From Calothrix sp. PCC 7507 (GTDB taxonomy: Bacteria > Cyanobacteriota > Cyanobacteriia > Cyanobacteriales > Nostocaceae), in contig NC_019682.1 in assembly GCF_000316575.1 (NCBI RefSeq), forward strand, positions 3,842,001-3,906,000: a stretch of 64,000 nucleotides of DNA, read 5' to 3'. A program made the translations under genes and the position numbers. The notes under the pieces were generated by a model that saw nothing but the letters and a program-made list of their open reading frames with translations, did not search any database and had not been told where the DNA came from. Below are positions 54,274-63,448 of this stretch, in pieces. Every line of letters starts with the position of its first letter. Position 1 is the stretch's first letter.

Positions 54274-54828
54274 ATGGCTACCCTATTACTTAACGACGGC
54301 ACAATCACAACTGACTTAGGTGAGATAGTTCGAGAACTCGACACTCTCGGTATTTACTTCAAACACTACGATCCAGGCACATCGCTACTCTTCACCGATA
54401 TCCTAGAACAGGACATTTTGACAGATTCCGAGAAGCGCTACATTCTGGAACTTCACAATAGCGTTTTTGAATTTCTCCAGCAAGAAAACGGCTACCTTTG
54501 GTATGACTTGCTAAGTATACATCCTGGTTCACCCAATCTCCATACAGCGATCGCTACCTATAGCCGTTATCACACTCACACTGCGGCTGAACCCCTCTAC
54601 GTCTTAGCAGGAGAAATTATCTTCGGTTTTGTCCGAGCCGATGGTACTCAAATACAACTGTTAGTTCAAGCACAAGACTATCTCTTGATTCCCCCAGGCG
54701 TTGAGCATTGGTGCAGCCCCTCTGCGTCATTGTACTTTAAAGGCGTACGCTACTTTACAACAGCAGAAGGCTGGTTGCCCACATACACAGGAACGCAGTT
54801 GAGTGATTCCCTCAACAAGCCACGTTAA
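54274..54828 (+). CDS. acireductone dioxygenase-like cupin
   Basis: A 184-residue cupin enzyme related to acireductone dioxygenase of the methionine salvage pathway. Metal ligands are seen in YHTHTAAEPLYVLAGEIIFGF (two His and one Glu) and in PPGVEHWC (last His). The start could be GTG 54271 or ATG 54274; I use the ATG. No other methionine-salvage gene is nearby. Divergent from the DUF1499 gene. Confidence 0.8.
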   Translation: MATLLLNDGTITTDLGEIVRELDTLGIYFKHYDPGTSLLFTDILEQDILTDSEKRYILELHNSVFEFLQQENGYLWYDLLSIHPGSPNLHTAIATYSRYHTHTAAEPLYVLAGEIIFGFVRADGTQIQLLVQAQDYLLIPPGVEHWCSPSASLYFKGVRYFTTAEGWLPTYTGTQLSDSLNKPR

Positions 54829-54914
54829 TTCCTCACCAACTCAAAAAACCTCTGCGCTTACCTCCGCGTTCCTCCGCGTTAAAAAAAATCTTACCTTCTC
54901 TGCCTAAATCCTAC

Positions 54915-55733
54915 TCAATCCACTTCCTCACAGCGGATTAACAGTGCTTCCATAGCCTCTGCTAAAGAAATTAACTCTGTCCATGAAGAACCACTAACTA
55001 AATTTTGAGCGTGAGCCAAGCGATTTCGCAGCTGTTCAGCAGACTTCAAGAAACGTTCACCAAATCGCTTTGACTTCAGTCCCAATTGCAACAGCAGTTC
55101 TGGCTGATTTAAAACTAACTCACGCTTATCACAGAATTGCAGGTAATCTAACAAATCCATAGCTTCATTTCTTTCTTGACTCTCACGCCATAAACGTTGA
55201 GTGACTTCCAACCGCTCAGGTTTAAGGACTTTTTGCCAAGTATCTTGGGGATAGTAAATCCGCACCAACCGCAGCAAATTCATTTCTAGTAATGTCACCA
55301 AGCCAAACAGTAGCATCCGTGCAGGTGCTTTTTGTAAGTCACCACAAGTAACAATTCCCGTTACTTGATTACAATCTAGAACAAATAATCGCGGTGTTTG
55401 TTGCAAAATAGGTAGCAACTTCATCAGTGGAGTAGAAATGGCGATGAGTTCTTTGGGATGAAAGACTCGCTGATAGTCGCTACACTTACGGGATTCAGCT
55501 TTAATTAAACTGGAGCTATCTAAATAGCCACTGATAGTATTTTCCGACTCAACACCGACAACGTCAAAGTCTTGTGCTTGCATCCAAGACAACACCTCTA
55601 TCACATCTGCTTCCGCTGGCACAGCTTTAAGAGGTTCCGCCACATATTCAATTGTGATATTGTTCTCAAATAAACTCCGCAAGTCTTGAGAACGAGATTT
55701 TAGGTGTTTCATCAGCCCTAAGCTATAAGACAT
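54915..55733 (-). CDS. CBS-pair protein with HEPN-like C-terminal domain
   Basis: A 272-residue protein. Residues about 28-130 look like two CBS units (ADVIEVLSWMQAQDFDVVGVES; ISTPLMKLLPILQQTPRLFVLDCNQVTGIVTCGDL), which usually bind adenine nucleotides. The rest is helical and ends with LRNRLAHAQNLVSG, a perfect R-x4-H motif of HEPN nucleases. That suggests a nucleotide-gated RNase or a toxin/defence protein (inference). Single gene with no antitoxin neighbour. Confidence 0.7.
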   Translation of the reverse strand: MSYSLGLMKHLKSRSQDLRSLFENNITIEYVAEPLKAVPAEADVIEVLSWMQAQDFDVVGVESENTISGYLDSSSLIKAESRKCSDYQRVFHPKELIAISTPLMKLLPILQQTPRLFVLDCNQVTGIVTCGDLQKAPARMLLFGLVTLLEMNLLRLVRIYYPQDTWQKVLKPERLEVTQRLWRESQERNEAMDLLDYLQFCDKRELVLNQPELLLQLGLKSKRFGERFLKSAEQLRNRLAHAQNLVSGSSWTELISLAEAMEALLIRCEEVD

Positions 55734-55895
55734 CCGCAGAATTAGTATTTCACGGAAACCTGCGTTGTGTCAGTGCCAGCTGTGTACTTCTAATTTTAAT
55801 TAGGGCTTGCTGAAAAAGAAAGAAAAGGTGACAGTCTGTAGATTCAATAGACCCTAGAAGCATATTTGAATCTGGTTTGATGTGGAAGAATTTTT

Positions 55896-56363
55896 TTACT
55901 CCGGTTCGTCCTGCTTTGTTTCCGGTTCTGCAATTAATTCATCCAAACTATCTGGAAATATTCCCTGTGCCACCATCTTGGTAAACACTTGATAACAATC
56001 GTTCTTCGCTCCCTCTTTCCGGGGAAATCCCAACCACAAAATCACAATCGCTTTTAACTCTGGGGTATCAAATGCTCGAAAAAATAGGCGATATCTTGCG
56101 AGTAAACCCATTTTCTTAACCCGTTCGTAGCGTTTTAATGCTCCCATTAAAGCAAAGTGGCTGGCGAAAGGATCGGAGGGAATTTTGGTTTCAATCGCAA
56201 CAGTAATCGCAGCAAATAACTTTACCGTTGCATGGGTTTTAAACTCGCTTTCCGGTAACTTTTTCCGTAAATCAGAAATACAGTCAAATAATTCTTGATA
56301 CTGAATTTCAAATAGTTGCGGGTGAAAATAAATCTCCCAACCATTACTGATAAACTTAGCCAT
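55896..56363 (-). CDS. YhaV-like ribonuclease toxin
   Basis: A 155-residue toxin of a PrlF/YhaV-type system. NGWEIYFHPQLFEIQYQELFDCI at the start, KIPSDPFASHFALMGALKRYERVKK, and ARYRLFFRAFDTPELKAIVILWLGFPRKEGAKNDCYQVFTKMV are the YhaV hallmarks. It overlaps the antitoxin gene by 8 bases. Active only when free of the antitoxin. Confidence 0.85.
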   Translation of the reverse strand: MAKFISNGWEIYFHPQLFEIQYQELFDCISDLRKKLPESEFKTHATVKLFAAITVAIETKIPSDPFASHFALMGALKRYERVKKMGLLARYRLFFRAFDTPELKAIVILWLGFPRKEGAKNDCYQVFTKMVAQGIFPDSLDELIAEPETKQDEPE

Positions 56364-56691
56364 CTGAGAGCGACTCGTCTTCTATTTCTACACCCTCAAT
56401 TAATTTATGTGCAGCCTCAGACATTTCGGTTGTGTAAGGTTGCAGGGTATTATTTTTCAATGCTTCTGTCATGGCGAAATCGAGAAACAGCCGCATCATT
56501 AGGGAATCTTCCTCATCCTCGTCTTCAACCGATTCGGGAATAATTTTGACAATCGCAGTGTCGGGGGACAATACGAATATCCAACCCGAAGCATTAGCAA
56601 ACTGGGGATGTTGGCGGTAAAACTCCGCAGGTAGACGAAATCCGGCGCTGTTGCCAATTTTGGTGCTGCGAATGTTGTAAGAGTTACTCAT
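56356..56691 (-). CDS. PrlF/AbrB-type antitoxin
   Basis: A 111-residue antitoxin with an N-terminal swapped-hairpin AbrB fold (STKIGNSAGFRLPAEFYRQHPQF) and an acidic C-terminal half. It is first of the two-gene unit with the YhaV-like toxin and probably binds its own promoter. Starts with ATG. Confidence 0.82.
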   Translation of the reverse strand: MSNSYNIRSTKIGNSAGFRLPAEFYRQHPQFANASGWIFVLSPDTAIVKIIPESVEDEDEEDSLMMRLFLDFAMTEALKNNTLQPYTTEMSEAAHKLIEGVEIEDESLSDG

Positions 56692-57192
56692 TGTGTATAT
56701 ACTTAACGTACTTACATGATAGCAGTGCCTGGGCTATTATAACGGTTCCCATTCGGATGCGGTATAAAATTATATCGCAAGCTGTAGGGGCACGGCAGTG
56801 CCCATGCGTGTCAACTTAATGTTAAATCGGCGGTTAGAAACCGCACGCCAGTTGCTATCCTGCGGGTTCCGCTTTAGCGTTACAAGTCGGGAAACCCGCT
56901 GTTAGCACCTGGCTCGTCTACACAGACAAAACCCACACTTCGACAAGCTCAGTGACCGCCTCCGTGGGTTTCAAAACCTTGATTTTTCGATAGTCCGCCT
57001 CCGCGGACTTTGCCTGTATAGCCGCGAATTCTATTCGCCTGGGTTTAAGTTGACACCAATGGTCAGTGCCATGCCCCTACACAGCGTGATATATTTTTGT
57101 ACTTCATTTGAATGGGAAACGCTATAGGGTAAGCACATCTTGTTAGTAAGAAAGCCCTAATCTCAATACTGAAGAACCAAAAATGCAAAATC
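56692..57192. other. gap occupied by a large MITE
   Basis: Between the antitoxin start and the end of the Rieske gene. About 390 of 500 bases are the MITE at 56738-57126; the remainder is promoter DNA of the antitoxin and the 3' flank of the Rieske gene. Confidence 0.6.
56738..57126. mobile_element. 389-bp MITE with TATAGCG-type ends, copy 4
   Basis: The ends TATAACGGTTCCCATTC... and ...GAATGGGAAACGCTATA pair. Inner inverted repeats GGGGCACGGCAGTGCCCA...GTGTCAACTTAA and TTAAGTTGACACCAATGG...GCCCC match the copy at 40359. The core holds the hairpin modules of copies 1-3, in opposite orientation, plus a segment TTCGACAAGCTCAGTGACCG. No coding capacity. Confidence 0.75.
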
Positions 57193-58587
57193 TTAATTCT
57201 GAGTTTTCTCTGGTAGGTTACGGGGTGGCGTGGCTCTACCAACATAAAATTTCTGTTCTAAGTTATTCAGTCCTAACCAGGCTGCAACAAAGATGAGGGG
57301 TGTAACTGCAAATAATATGTTGTCAAGGTAGAATGTCAGGGATGGTAAAGTTATGCAGGCGATCGCACCAATTACTGCACACCAAAATTTAAGTTGCTGA
57401 ATCCTGCTTAACGCTCCCCGACAGCTAGCACATTTCTTTGTATGGGAGTGATAACGGTCTAGTAACTGCTCTTTTGTCAACTTTGGCGGTAAAGTTTCCC
57501 CAGGAAAGGGATTTACCTGATACTGATTCACCCATTGACGTAACTCAAAGACGAAAGAGTCTGCTTTGGTTGGTAGATAGAAAGCCTTAGTAAAGTTAGT
57601 GCTACCGCCCTTAGCTTCTAAATAACGCTCTTGATAATGCAAGAAAATTTGGTCATCTTCCAGAATGCCATTCTGTCCGATGTGGTTATACCAACGCGGC
57701 GTCAACTTCATCAATAAGCCAGGAAGTTTATTGGGAAACTTGAAGGGGAAACGGGCAAAGAGGCGACATTCACCTTTGCGGATAGGTGTAGCATAGACTA
57801 CAGTCAATGTTCTGCCAAATTGCTTAGATGTCAAGTCATGCCACATCAAACCAGGGGCAATGAACTTTGTTTCTTGCCTTCCCAGTTTACCCCTACGTGG
57901 ACCTTCCTCCCAGATGCCTGTGAACCCTTGTTTATTGGAGGAAATCACTTCTAATTCTACTGGAGCGGCGTTGGCTCTATTTCCTACAGAACGGTGATGT
58001 GTAAAGGGCAAATGGCTGGAATCCAGAACATTTTCTAGCAAAGTCAGCGCATCATAAGGTAAATCTCGAAAGGTATTTAAACAAACCCATTCTGTCGGTG
58101 ATTCCTCTAGTGGAGCAACAATGGGAATCTGGGTTTTAGTAGCATTTTCGGGGTTTCCAGGGTAGACAAACAATAAACCTTGGCGTTCGGCTGTCGGTAA
58201 TGACGCTACACATGCTCGCTGGGAAGTCTCAGCAATACCATTTACAACTTGTTGGGGAATGCGATCGCAACTACCAGATCCGGAGAAAGCCCAGCCGTGG
58301 TAAGGACATTCCAACAGCCCATCTTGATTAATTCTGCCTTCGGAGAGGGGTGCAAGGCGATGGGGACATTGATCATCAAATGCTCGCCACAATTTGGCTT
58401 GCTTGTCCCACCAGATGACAATATCTCTGCCCAGTAATGTGAAAGGCGTCGGCTGCGATTGCTCCAAATCATCGAGATAATAAACTGGATACCATGCCTC
58501 TTGGCAGTCAAAATAATCTAATTCACTACCACCTACGCGTATCTCTTCCACCGAGCGATCGCTCACATTAACCACGTTCTCCAGCAT
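57193..58587 (-). CDS. PaO-type Rieske iron-sulfur oxygenase
   Basis: A 464-residue oxygenase of the pheophorbide a oxygenase/Lls1/TIC55 family. The Rieske site is CPHRL-x14-CPYHGW (C-x-H-x17-C-x2-H, about 74-97). The mononuclear iron site is NVLDSSHLPFTHH. A C-terminal redox CASC pair precedes two membrane helices (about 405-445). It likely oxidises a tetrapyrrole or other membrane-soluble substrate. I use ATG 58587; the frame also opens five codons upstream at a TTG. Divergent from the P450 gene, so shared control is possible. Confidence 0.9.
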   Translation of the reverse strand: MLENVVNVSDRSVEEIRVGGSELDYFDCQEAWYPVYYLDDLEQSQPTPFTLLGRDIVIWWDKQAKLWRAFDDQCPHRLAPLSEGRINQDGLLECPYHGWAFSGSGSCDRIPQQVVNGIAETSQRACVASLPTAERQGLLFVYPGNPENATKTQIPIVAPLEESPTEWVCLNTFRDLPYDALTLLENVLDSSHLPFTHHRSVGNRANAAPVELEVISSNKQGFTGIWEEGPRRGKLGRQETKFIAPGLMWHDLTSKQFGRTLTVVYATPIRKGECRLFARFPFKFPNKLPGLLMKLTPRWYNHIGQNGILEDDQIFLHYQERYLEAKGGSTNFTKAFYLPTKADSFVFELRQWVNQYQVNPFPGETLPPKLTKEQLLDRYHSHTKKCASCRGALSRIQQLKFWCAVIGAIACITLPSLTFYLDNILFAVTPLIFVAAWLGLNNLEQKFYVGRATPPRNLPEKTQN

Positions 58588-58888
58588 TCTTTTATTTAAC
58601 AAGTTTTACATCTACAAATAACTATATTCTACTGATAAAAACCATAGCAGGTGACAGGCAATAAAGCTTGGTGTCAATATTTTATACTCATCTACCTGAC
58701 CATTGATATAGCTTCGCACATTTCTTCCTTTTGATAGAAGCCTGAAGAGAAAAGGCTTTTCAATATTTGATTAGCAAAATAAATATTAATGCCGATGCAG
58801 CAGAATGAACCCAACACAAGTAAAGTGAACAGTTTGAGCCATAAAAAGCAAATTCTGACCTAGTTTAGGAAAATTTGGAGAAATCAAT
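58588..58888. other. divergent promoter region
   Basis: About 300 AT-rich bases between the Rieske oxygenase and the P450. It must hold both promoters. Close to the P450 ATG a GGAGAAATCAAT sequence is a fair ribosome-binding site. No repeat seen. Confidence 0.5.
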
Positions 58889-60232
58889 ATGACTCAAAGT
58901 ATATTTGAATTACCCGGACCTGAAAGAAATTCTGTTGTGGGTAGTTTACTTGATTTTGGACGTGAACCTCTGGAATTTTTAACCAGGTGTGGTCGTGAAT
59001 ATGGTGAGATTGTGCCGATGTATTTGGGATTGAAACCAGCCTGTTTATTAACCAAGCCTGACTATATTGAGCAAGTACTGAAAGAGCGAAATTTATTTAT
59101 CAAAAGTCGGGGCTTACGTGCCCTTAAAAGCTTATTGGGGGAGGGGCTGTTAAGTAGCGAAGGAGAATCCTGGCTGCACCAACGTCGTTTATTACAGCCT
59201 GTATTTCACCAAAAACGCATAGCATCTTATGGTGATGTCATGGTTACTTACACTGAACAAATGCTTGAGAATTGGCAAGATGGAGAAACCCGTGATGTTC
59301 ACCAAGATATGATGCGTCTGACTTTGAATATTGTGATGCAGACAATATTTAACCGCGATCTCAGCAATGGAGAAGCTCAAGATGTTGCCCATGCGTTAGA
59401 TGTAGCGATGGATTGGTTTGAAAGTAAGCGCAAACAAAATTTTATCTTTTTAGAATGGTTCCCCATACCTGAGAATATCCGCTATAAAAATGCTATCCAG
59501 CAGATGGATAGAACTATCTACCAGATGATTAATCAACGGCGTGCTAGTGGTGAAAATCCCGGCGATTTACTCTCAATGTTAATGGAGGCTCGCGACGAAG
59601 CCGATGGTAGCCAAATGAGCGATCGCCAGTTACGCGATGAAATAGCAACTCTTATGCTAGCAGGTCATGAAACTACATCCAATACTCTGACGGGGGTATG
59701 GGTGCTGTTATCTCGCTATCCTGATGTCCGCAGCAAATTGTTAGCAGAATTACAACAAGTTTTAGGAGAGCGATCGCCCAGTATCGCAGACATACCCAAA
59801 TTACCCTACACTGAGATGGTGATTAAGGAGGCTATGCGGATTTTTCCTCCCGTCTTTATGATGGCACGTGAAGCTACTCAAGACTGCGAAATTGGTGGTT
59901 ATGAAGTGCCATCTGGCTGTATGTTAATGATGAGCCAGTGGGTAATGCATCGTCATCCTCGTCATTTTGAAGATTCAGAGGTATTTAGACCAGAGCGTTG
60001 GGCTAATGATTTAGAGAAAAATCTGCCCAGAGGAGTTTACTTTCCGTTTGGCGATGGTCCTCGCATTTGTATTGGTAAAAGTTTTGCACTGATGGAAGCT
60101 GTTTTATTATTAGCAACTATAGCCCAGAAGTTTGAGTTAATTCTTGTTCCAGATCACCCAATTGTTCCCCAAGCTTCAATTACGCTCCGTCCAGCATACG
60201 GCATTAAAGTAGTCTTGAAAAAGATTCATTGA
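58889..60232 (+). CDS. cytochrome P450 (CYP110-like)
   Basis: A 447-residue soluble P450. The I-helix oxygen site is LMLAGHETTSN (about 253-263), the K-helix E-x-x-R is in IKEAMRIFPPVFMMAREA, and the heme-Cys loop is FGDGPRICIGKS (about 392-403). The N terminus (LPGPERNSVVGSLLDFGREPLEFL) has no membrane anchor. CYP110 enzymes are a cyanobacterial group that hydroxylate fatty acids or terpenes; the exact substrate is unknown. Confidence 0.9.
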   Translation: MTQSIFELPGPERNSVVGSLLDFGREPLEFLTRCGREYGEIVPMYLGLKPACLLTKPDYIEQVLKERNLFIKSRGLRALKSLLGEGLLSSEGESWLHQRRLLQPVFHQKRIASYGDVMVTYTEQMLENWQDGETRDVHQDMMRLTLNIVMQTIFNRDLSNGEAQDVAHALDVAMDWFESKRKQNFIFLEWFPIPENIRYKNAIQQMDRTIYQMINQRRASGENPGDLLSMLMEARDEADGSQMSDRQLRDEIATLMLAGHETTSNTLTGVWVLLSRYPDVRSKLLAELQQVLGERSPSIADIPKLPYTEMVIKEAMRIFPPVFMMAREATQDCEIGGYEVPSGCMLMMSQWVMHRHPRHFEDSEVFRPERWANDLEKNLPRGVYFPFGDGPRICIGKSFALMEAVLLLATIAQKFELILVPDHPIVPQASITLRPAYGIKVVLKKIH

Positions 60233-60487
60233 AAGCGACGGGAAACTCGATCTTAGTTAATCGGTAAAGAGGTGGGAAACCCTAGTGTGGAAAAATCTGT
60301 CTCATTCAAGCAGGTGACAGGGAACATATTTTCCCATTTGGAGTTCTCTAGCGGAACCCCTACTTCTATATACCCCCTGTTGCCTGTTAATAGTTCCCTG
60401 GTTAACTAAGTGAGTTCCGGCGCTATCTATGGGAAACTACTATATAACCAAGCGTCAAATAGATACTAATGTGATTAGACGAGCAGC

Positions 60488-61636
60488 ATGAAATTCCAAC
60501 TGTTATTAGGCTCTTTATTTTCCCAGATGAAAGGACGTCATTGGTGGATAGGTATCCTCTTATGGTTTGTTTTGGTTGCTCCAGCGCAAGCATCTGTAAT
60601 TCTCCGCGTGGCAATCGAGCGGAATGTCAATCAGGCAAAGGTTGGTAGTTCTACGACTGCCACAGTTAAAGATAGCACTGGTCGGAGTCTTGGACAGTTA
60701 CCAGCGATGAGTTCTTTTTATGCCCAAGCCGTCCCTGGTGGAGTAGCTTTGGATAAATGGCAATCTGGTTTATTTTGGATTGAGCCGACAGGCAAGGGAT
60801 TCGTTTATATTGGCGATCGCTGGTATCGCGGTAGAACTTTAGTTCTGCCCACAGAAAAAGGCTTAACTGTCGTTAACTGGGTTGATCTGGAAGAATATCT
60901 CTACAGCGTCATTGGTGGCGAAATGGACTCCAGCTGGCCCCAAGAAGCCCTGAAAGCTCAAGCGATCGCCGCTCGTACCTTTGCCCTTTACGAGCGGGAA
61001 AAACAGCGCAATCGTAATCCTGTTTATGACTTAGGCGCTAGCCCAGATCGCTGGCAAATTTACAAAGGCGTTATTAGTGAATCGCCGAATACTTACACCG
61101 CAGTAGATACTACAGCAGGGCAAGTATTAACTTACAACAACAAGATTATTCTCTCGGTTTTCCACGCTTGCTCTGGGGGACACACCGAAAATGTCGAAGA
61201 TGTTTGGGGCAGCAAAGAGCCTTACCTGCGTGCTGTTCAGGACTACGATCAAAATATCAGTGAGTGTAATTGGGTGAAAACATTCTCACCTGCTGAAATT
61301 AGTTCCAGGATTTCTGGTGTGGGTAATGTGAGGGATGTAGTTGCAGAAGCATTCTCACCTTTTCGCAGTGTTAAAGCTTTGAAAATTATCGGCGATCAGG
61401 GTACAAAAGTATTACAAGGAGAGGATGTACGGACTGCACTCCGACTTAAAAGTACCCGTTTCAGCGTTAATAAAGGAGCAAATGGTAGCTTTGTACTCCA
61501 AGGGCTGGGATACGGTCATGGTTTGGGTATGAGTCAGTGGGGAGCGTATAATCTTGCCCAGCGAGGAGCAAACCACCTACAAATTTTAGGACATTATTAC
61601 CAAGGTGTATCACTCACACCAATTCAGCCGAAGTAG
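60488..61636 (+). CDS. SpoIID/LytB-domain exported protein
   Basis: A 382-residue protein with a signal peptide or N-terminal anchor (about 1-36). The SpoIID core begins VDLEEYLYSVIGGEMDSSWPQEALKAQAIAARTFAL (about 138-172) and continues YNNKIILSVFHACSGGHTENVEDVWG and GYGHGLGMSQWGAYNLAQRGANHLQILGHYY. SpoIID proteins are lytic transglycosylases on peptidoglycan; in non-sporulating cyanobacteria they act on the envelope. Complete. Confidence 0.9.
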   Translation: MKFQLLLGSLFSQMKGRHWWIGILLWFVLVAPAQASVILRVAIERNVNQAKVGSSTTATVKDSTGRSLGQLPAMSSFYAQAVPGGVALDKWQSGLFWIEPTGKGFVYIGDRWYRGRTLVLPTEKGLTVVNWVDLEEYLYSVIGGEMDSSWPQEALKAQAIAARTFALYEREKQRNRNPVYDLGASPDRWQIYKGVISESPNTYTAVDTTAGQVLTYNNKIILSVFHACSGGHTENVEDVWGSKEPYLRAVQDYDQNISECNWVKTFSPAEISSRISGVGNVRDVVAEAFSPFRSVKALKIIGDQGTKVLQGEDVRTALRLKSTRFSVNKGANGSFVLQGLGYGHGLGMSQWGAYNLAQRGANHLQILGHYYQGVSLTPIQPK

Positions 61637-61832
61637 TCCACTCAACGAATTTTAGATTTTAAATTTTGGATTTTGGATTTTGAATCTTCAATCCAAAATT
61701 TAAAAAAGTCTCAGAGCAAGCGAATTTAAACGCGAGAATAAATTTAAAATCTAAAATCAATTGACACTCCCCCGATTTCAGTCGTGGGGTCAATCTAAAA
61801 TCTAAAATCTAAAATCTAAAATCCAAAATGGT
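61637..61832. repeat. TCTAAAA heptamer arrays interrupted by an IS200/IS605-like hairpin
   Basis: TCTAAAA/TTTTGGA-type heptamers run on both sides (dense at 61791-61829). At 61760-61794 they are broken by TTGACACTCCCCCGATTTCAG...TGGGGTCAA. On the minus strand this looks like the GGGGAGTGTCAA right-end hairpin of IS200/IS605 elements. Confidence 0.6.
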
Positions 61833-63428
61833 ATGACTTTGGGAAATCTCACTAACTATCCCTACCCTAGTACTCGAAGAGTAATTATGGGTAATCGTGG
61901 CTCTGTGGCTGCAAGTCAACCACTAGCAGCGATCGCTGGTATGGAAATGTTATGGGCTGGTGGTAGCGCTGTTGATGCTGCTATAGCCACAGCGATCGCC
62001 TTAACTGTAGTTGAGCCTATTTCTAACGGTATTGGCGCTGATGCCTTTGCCCTCGTATGGGATGGGAAGTTACATGGTTTAAATGCCTCTGGGAAAAGTC
62101 CGCAAAAACTCACCCTAGAACAGTTTACCGGACTCAATGCCGTACCGAAATATGATTGGCGTGCCGTCACCGTACCAGGTGCAGTCTCTGCATGGCGCAG
62201 TCTCTGGGAACGTTGGGGACGTTTACCCTTTGAAAAGTTATTTGCCCCCGCAATTCGCTATGCTGAGGAAGGATTTCCGGTATCGCCACAGATTGCGCTT
62301 GGTTGGCAGCGGTTAGAAAAAAATTATCTTTCCCTGACTGGTAAAGAATTTGAGCCTTTTAAACAAGTATTTTTCCCCAATCACAAAGCGCCAGTAGCCG
62401 GAGAGATTTGGCATTCTCTCGCCCATGCCCAAACTTTACGAGAAATTGCGGCTAGTGGTGGTGAAAGTTTTTACCGGGGTAACATTGCTCAACGCATCGC
62501 AGACTTTGCTGCTGATACTGGCGGATATTTAACCAAAGAAGATTTAGCAGCCCATAAAGCTGAATGGGTGCAACCGATATCAACGAATTACCGAGATTTG
62601 ACAGTTTGGGAAATTCCGCCCAACACTCAAGGAATTGCCACATTAATTGCCTTAAATATCCTCTCGGGTTTTGAATTATCTCGTTATCAGCGCGAATCCA
62701 CAGAAAGCTACCATTTACAAATTGAGGCGTTAAAACTTGCCTTTGCTGATTTGCACAAGCACATTGCCGACGATCGCTTTTTACAAATACCTGTAGAACA
62801 CCTACTTTCATTAAACTACGCGGCAGAACGTCGTGCTTTAATTACAGAACAGGCGATCGCTCTAGCTGAACCAGGATTACCCAAAGGCGGAACAGTCTAC
62901 CTCGCCGCCGCCGATGGCGACTTGATGGTATCTTTCATTCAATCTAATTTTACAGGTTTTGGTAGTGGCATTCTCCCTGCTGGAACTGGCATTGCCCTAC
63001 AAAATCGGGGATACGGATTTAGCCTAGAATCAGGACATCCTAACCAATTTGCCCCAAGTAAACGCTCCATGCATACAATTATCCCTGGCTTTTTAACCAA
63101 AGGTAATCAGGCGATCGGGCCCTTTGGTGTCATGGGAGGCGCAATGCAACCACAAGGACATCTACAAGTAGTGGTAAATTTAGCTGATTATGGCTTAAAT
63201 CCCCAAGCCGCAATAGATGCTCCCAGGTGGCAATTTGTCTCAGATTCTACGGTATTTTTAGAGCAAACTGTCGCCCAGGAAATAGCACAGGGACTAATTC
63301 AGCGTGGTCATAATATACACCAAACGCCAGACGCATTTTTTGGTAGGAGTCAAATTATTTCTAAGCAAAATCAAGTGTTCATTGCTGCGACAGAATCTCG
63401 TGCTGATGGACTAGCGCTAGCTTGGTGA
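61833..63428 (+). CDS. gamma-glutamyltransferase family protein
   Basis: A 531-residue Ntn hydrolase. It has the N-terminal GNRGSVAASQPLAAIAGMEMLWAGGSAVDAAIATA and SNGIGADAFALVW segments. The self-cleavage region is KGGTVYLAAADGDLMVSFIQSNFTGFGSGI, with the Thr in GGT as likely nucleophile (about 351). The GIALQNRG and GPFGVMGGAMQPQGHLQV motifs follow. No signal peptide, so cytoplasmic, unlike classic periplasmic GGT. It could use glutathione or cephalosporin-like substrates; exact activity unknown. Single gene. Confidence 0.88.
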   Translation: MTLGNLTNYPYPSTRRVIMGNRGSVAASQPLAAIAGMEMLWAGGSAVDAAIATAIALTVVEPISNGIGADAFALVWDGKLHGLNASGKSPQKLTLEQFTGLNAVPKYDWRAVTVPGAVSAWRSLWERWGRLPFEKLFAPAIRYAEEGFPVSPQIALGWQRLEKNYLSLTGKEFEPFKQVFFPNHKAPVAGEIWHSLAHAQTLREIAASGGESFYRGNIAQRIADFAADTGGYLTKEDLAAHKAEWVQPISTNYRDLTVWEIPPNTQGIATLIALNILSGFELSRYQRESTESYHLQIEALKLAFADLHKHIADDRFLQIPVEHLLSLNYAAERRALITEQAIALAEPGLPKGGTVYLAAADGDLMVSFIQSNFTGFGSGILPAGTGIALQNRGYGFSLESGHPNQFAPSKRSMHTIIPGFLTKGNQAIGPFGVMGGAMQPQGHLQVVVNLADYGLNPQAAIDAPRWQFVSDSTVFLEQTVAQEIAQGLIQRGHNIHQTPDAFFGRSQIISKQNQVFIAATESRADGLALAW

Positions 63429-63448
63429 CAGGTATCACGAATTTACGT

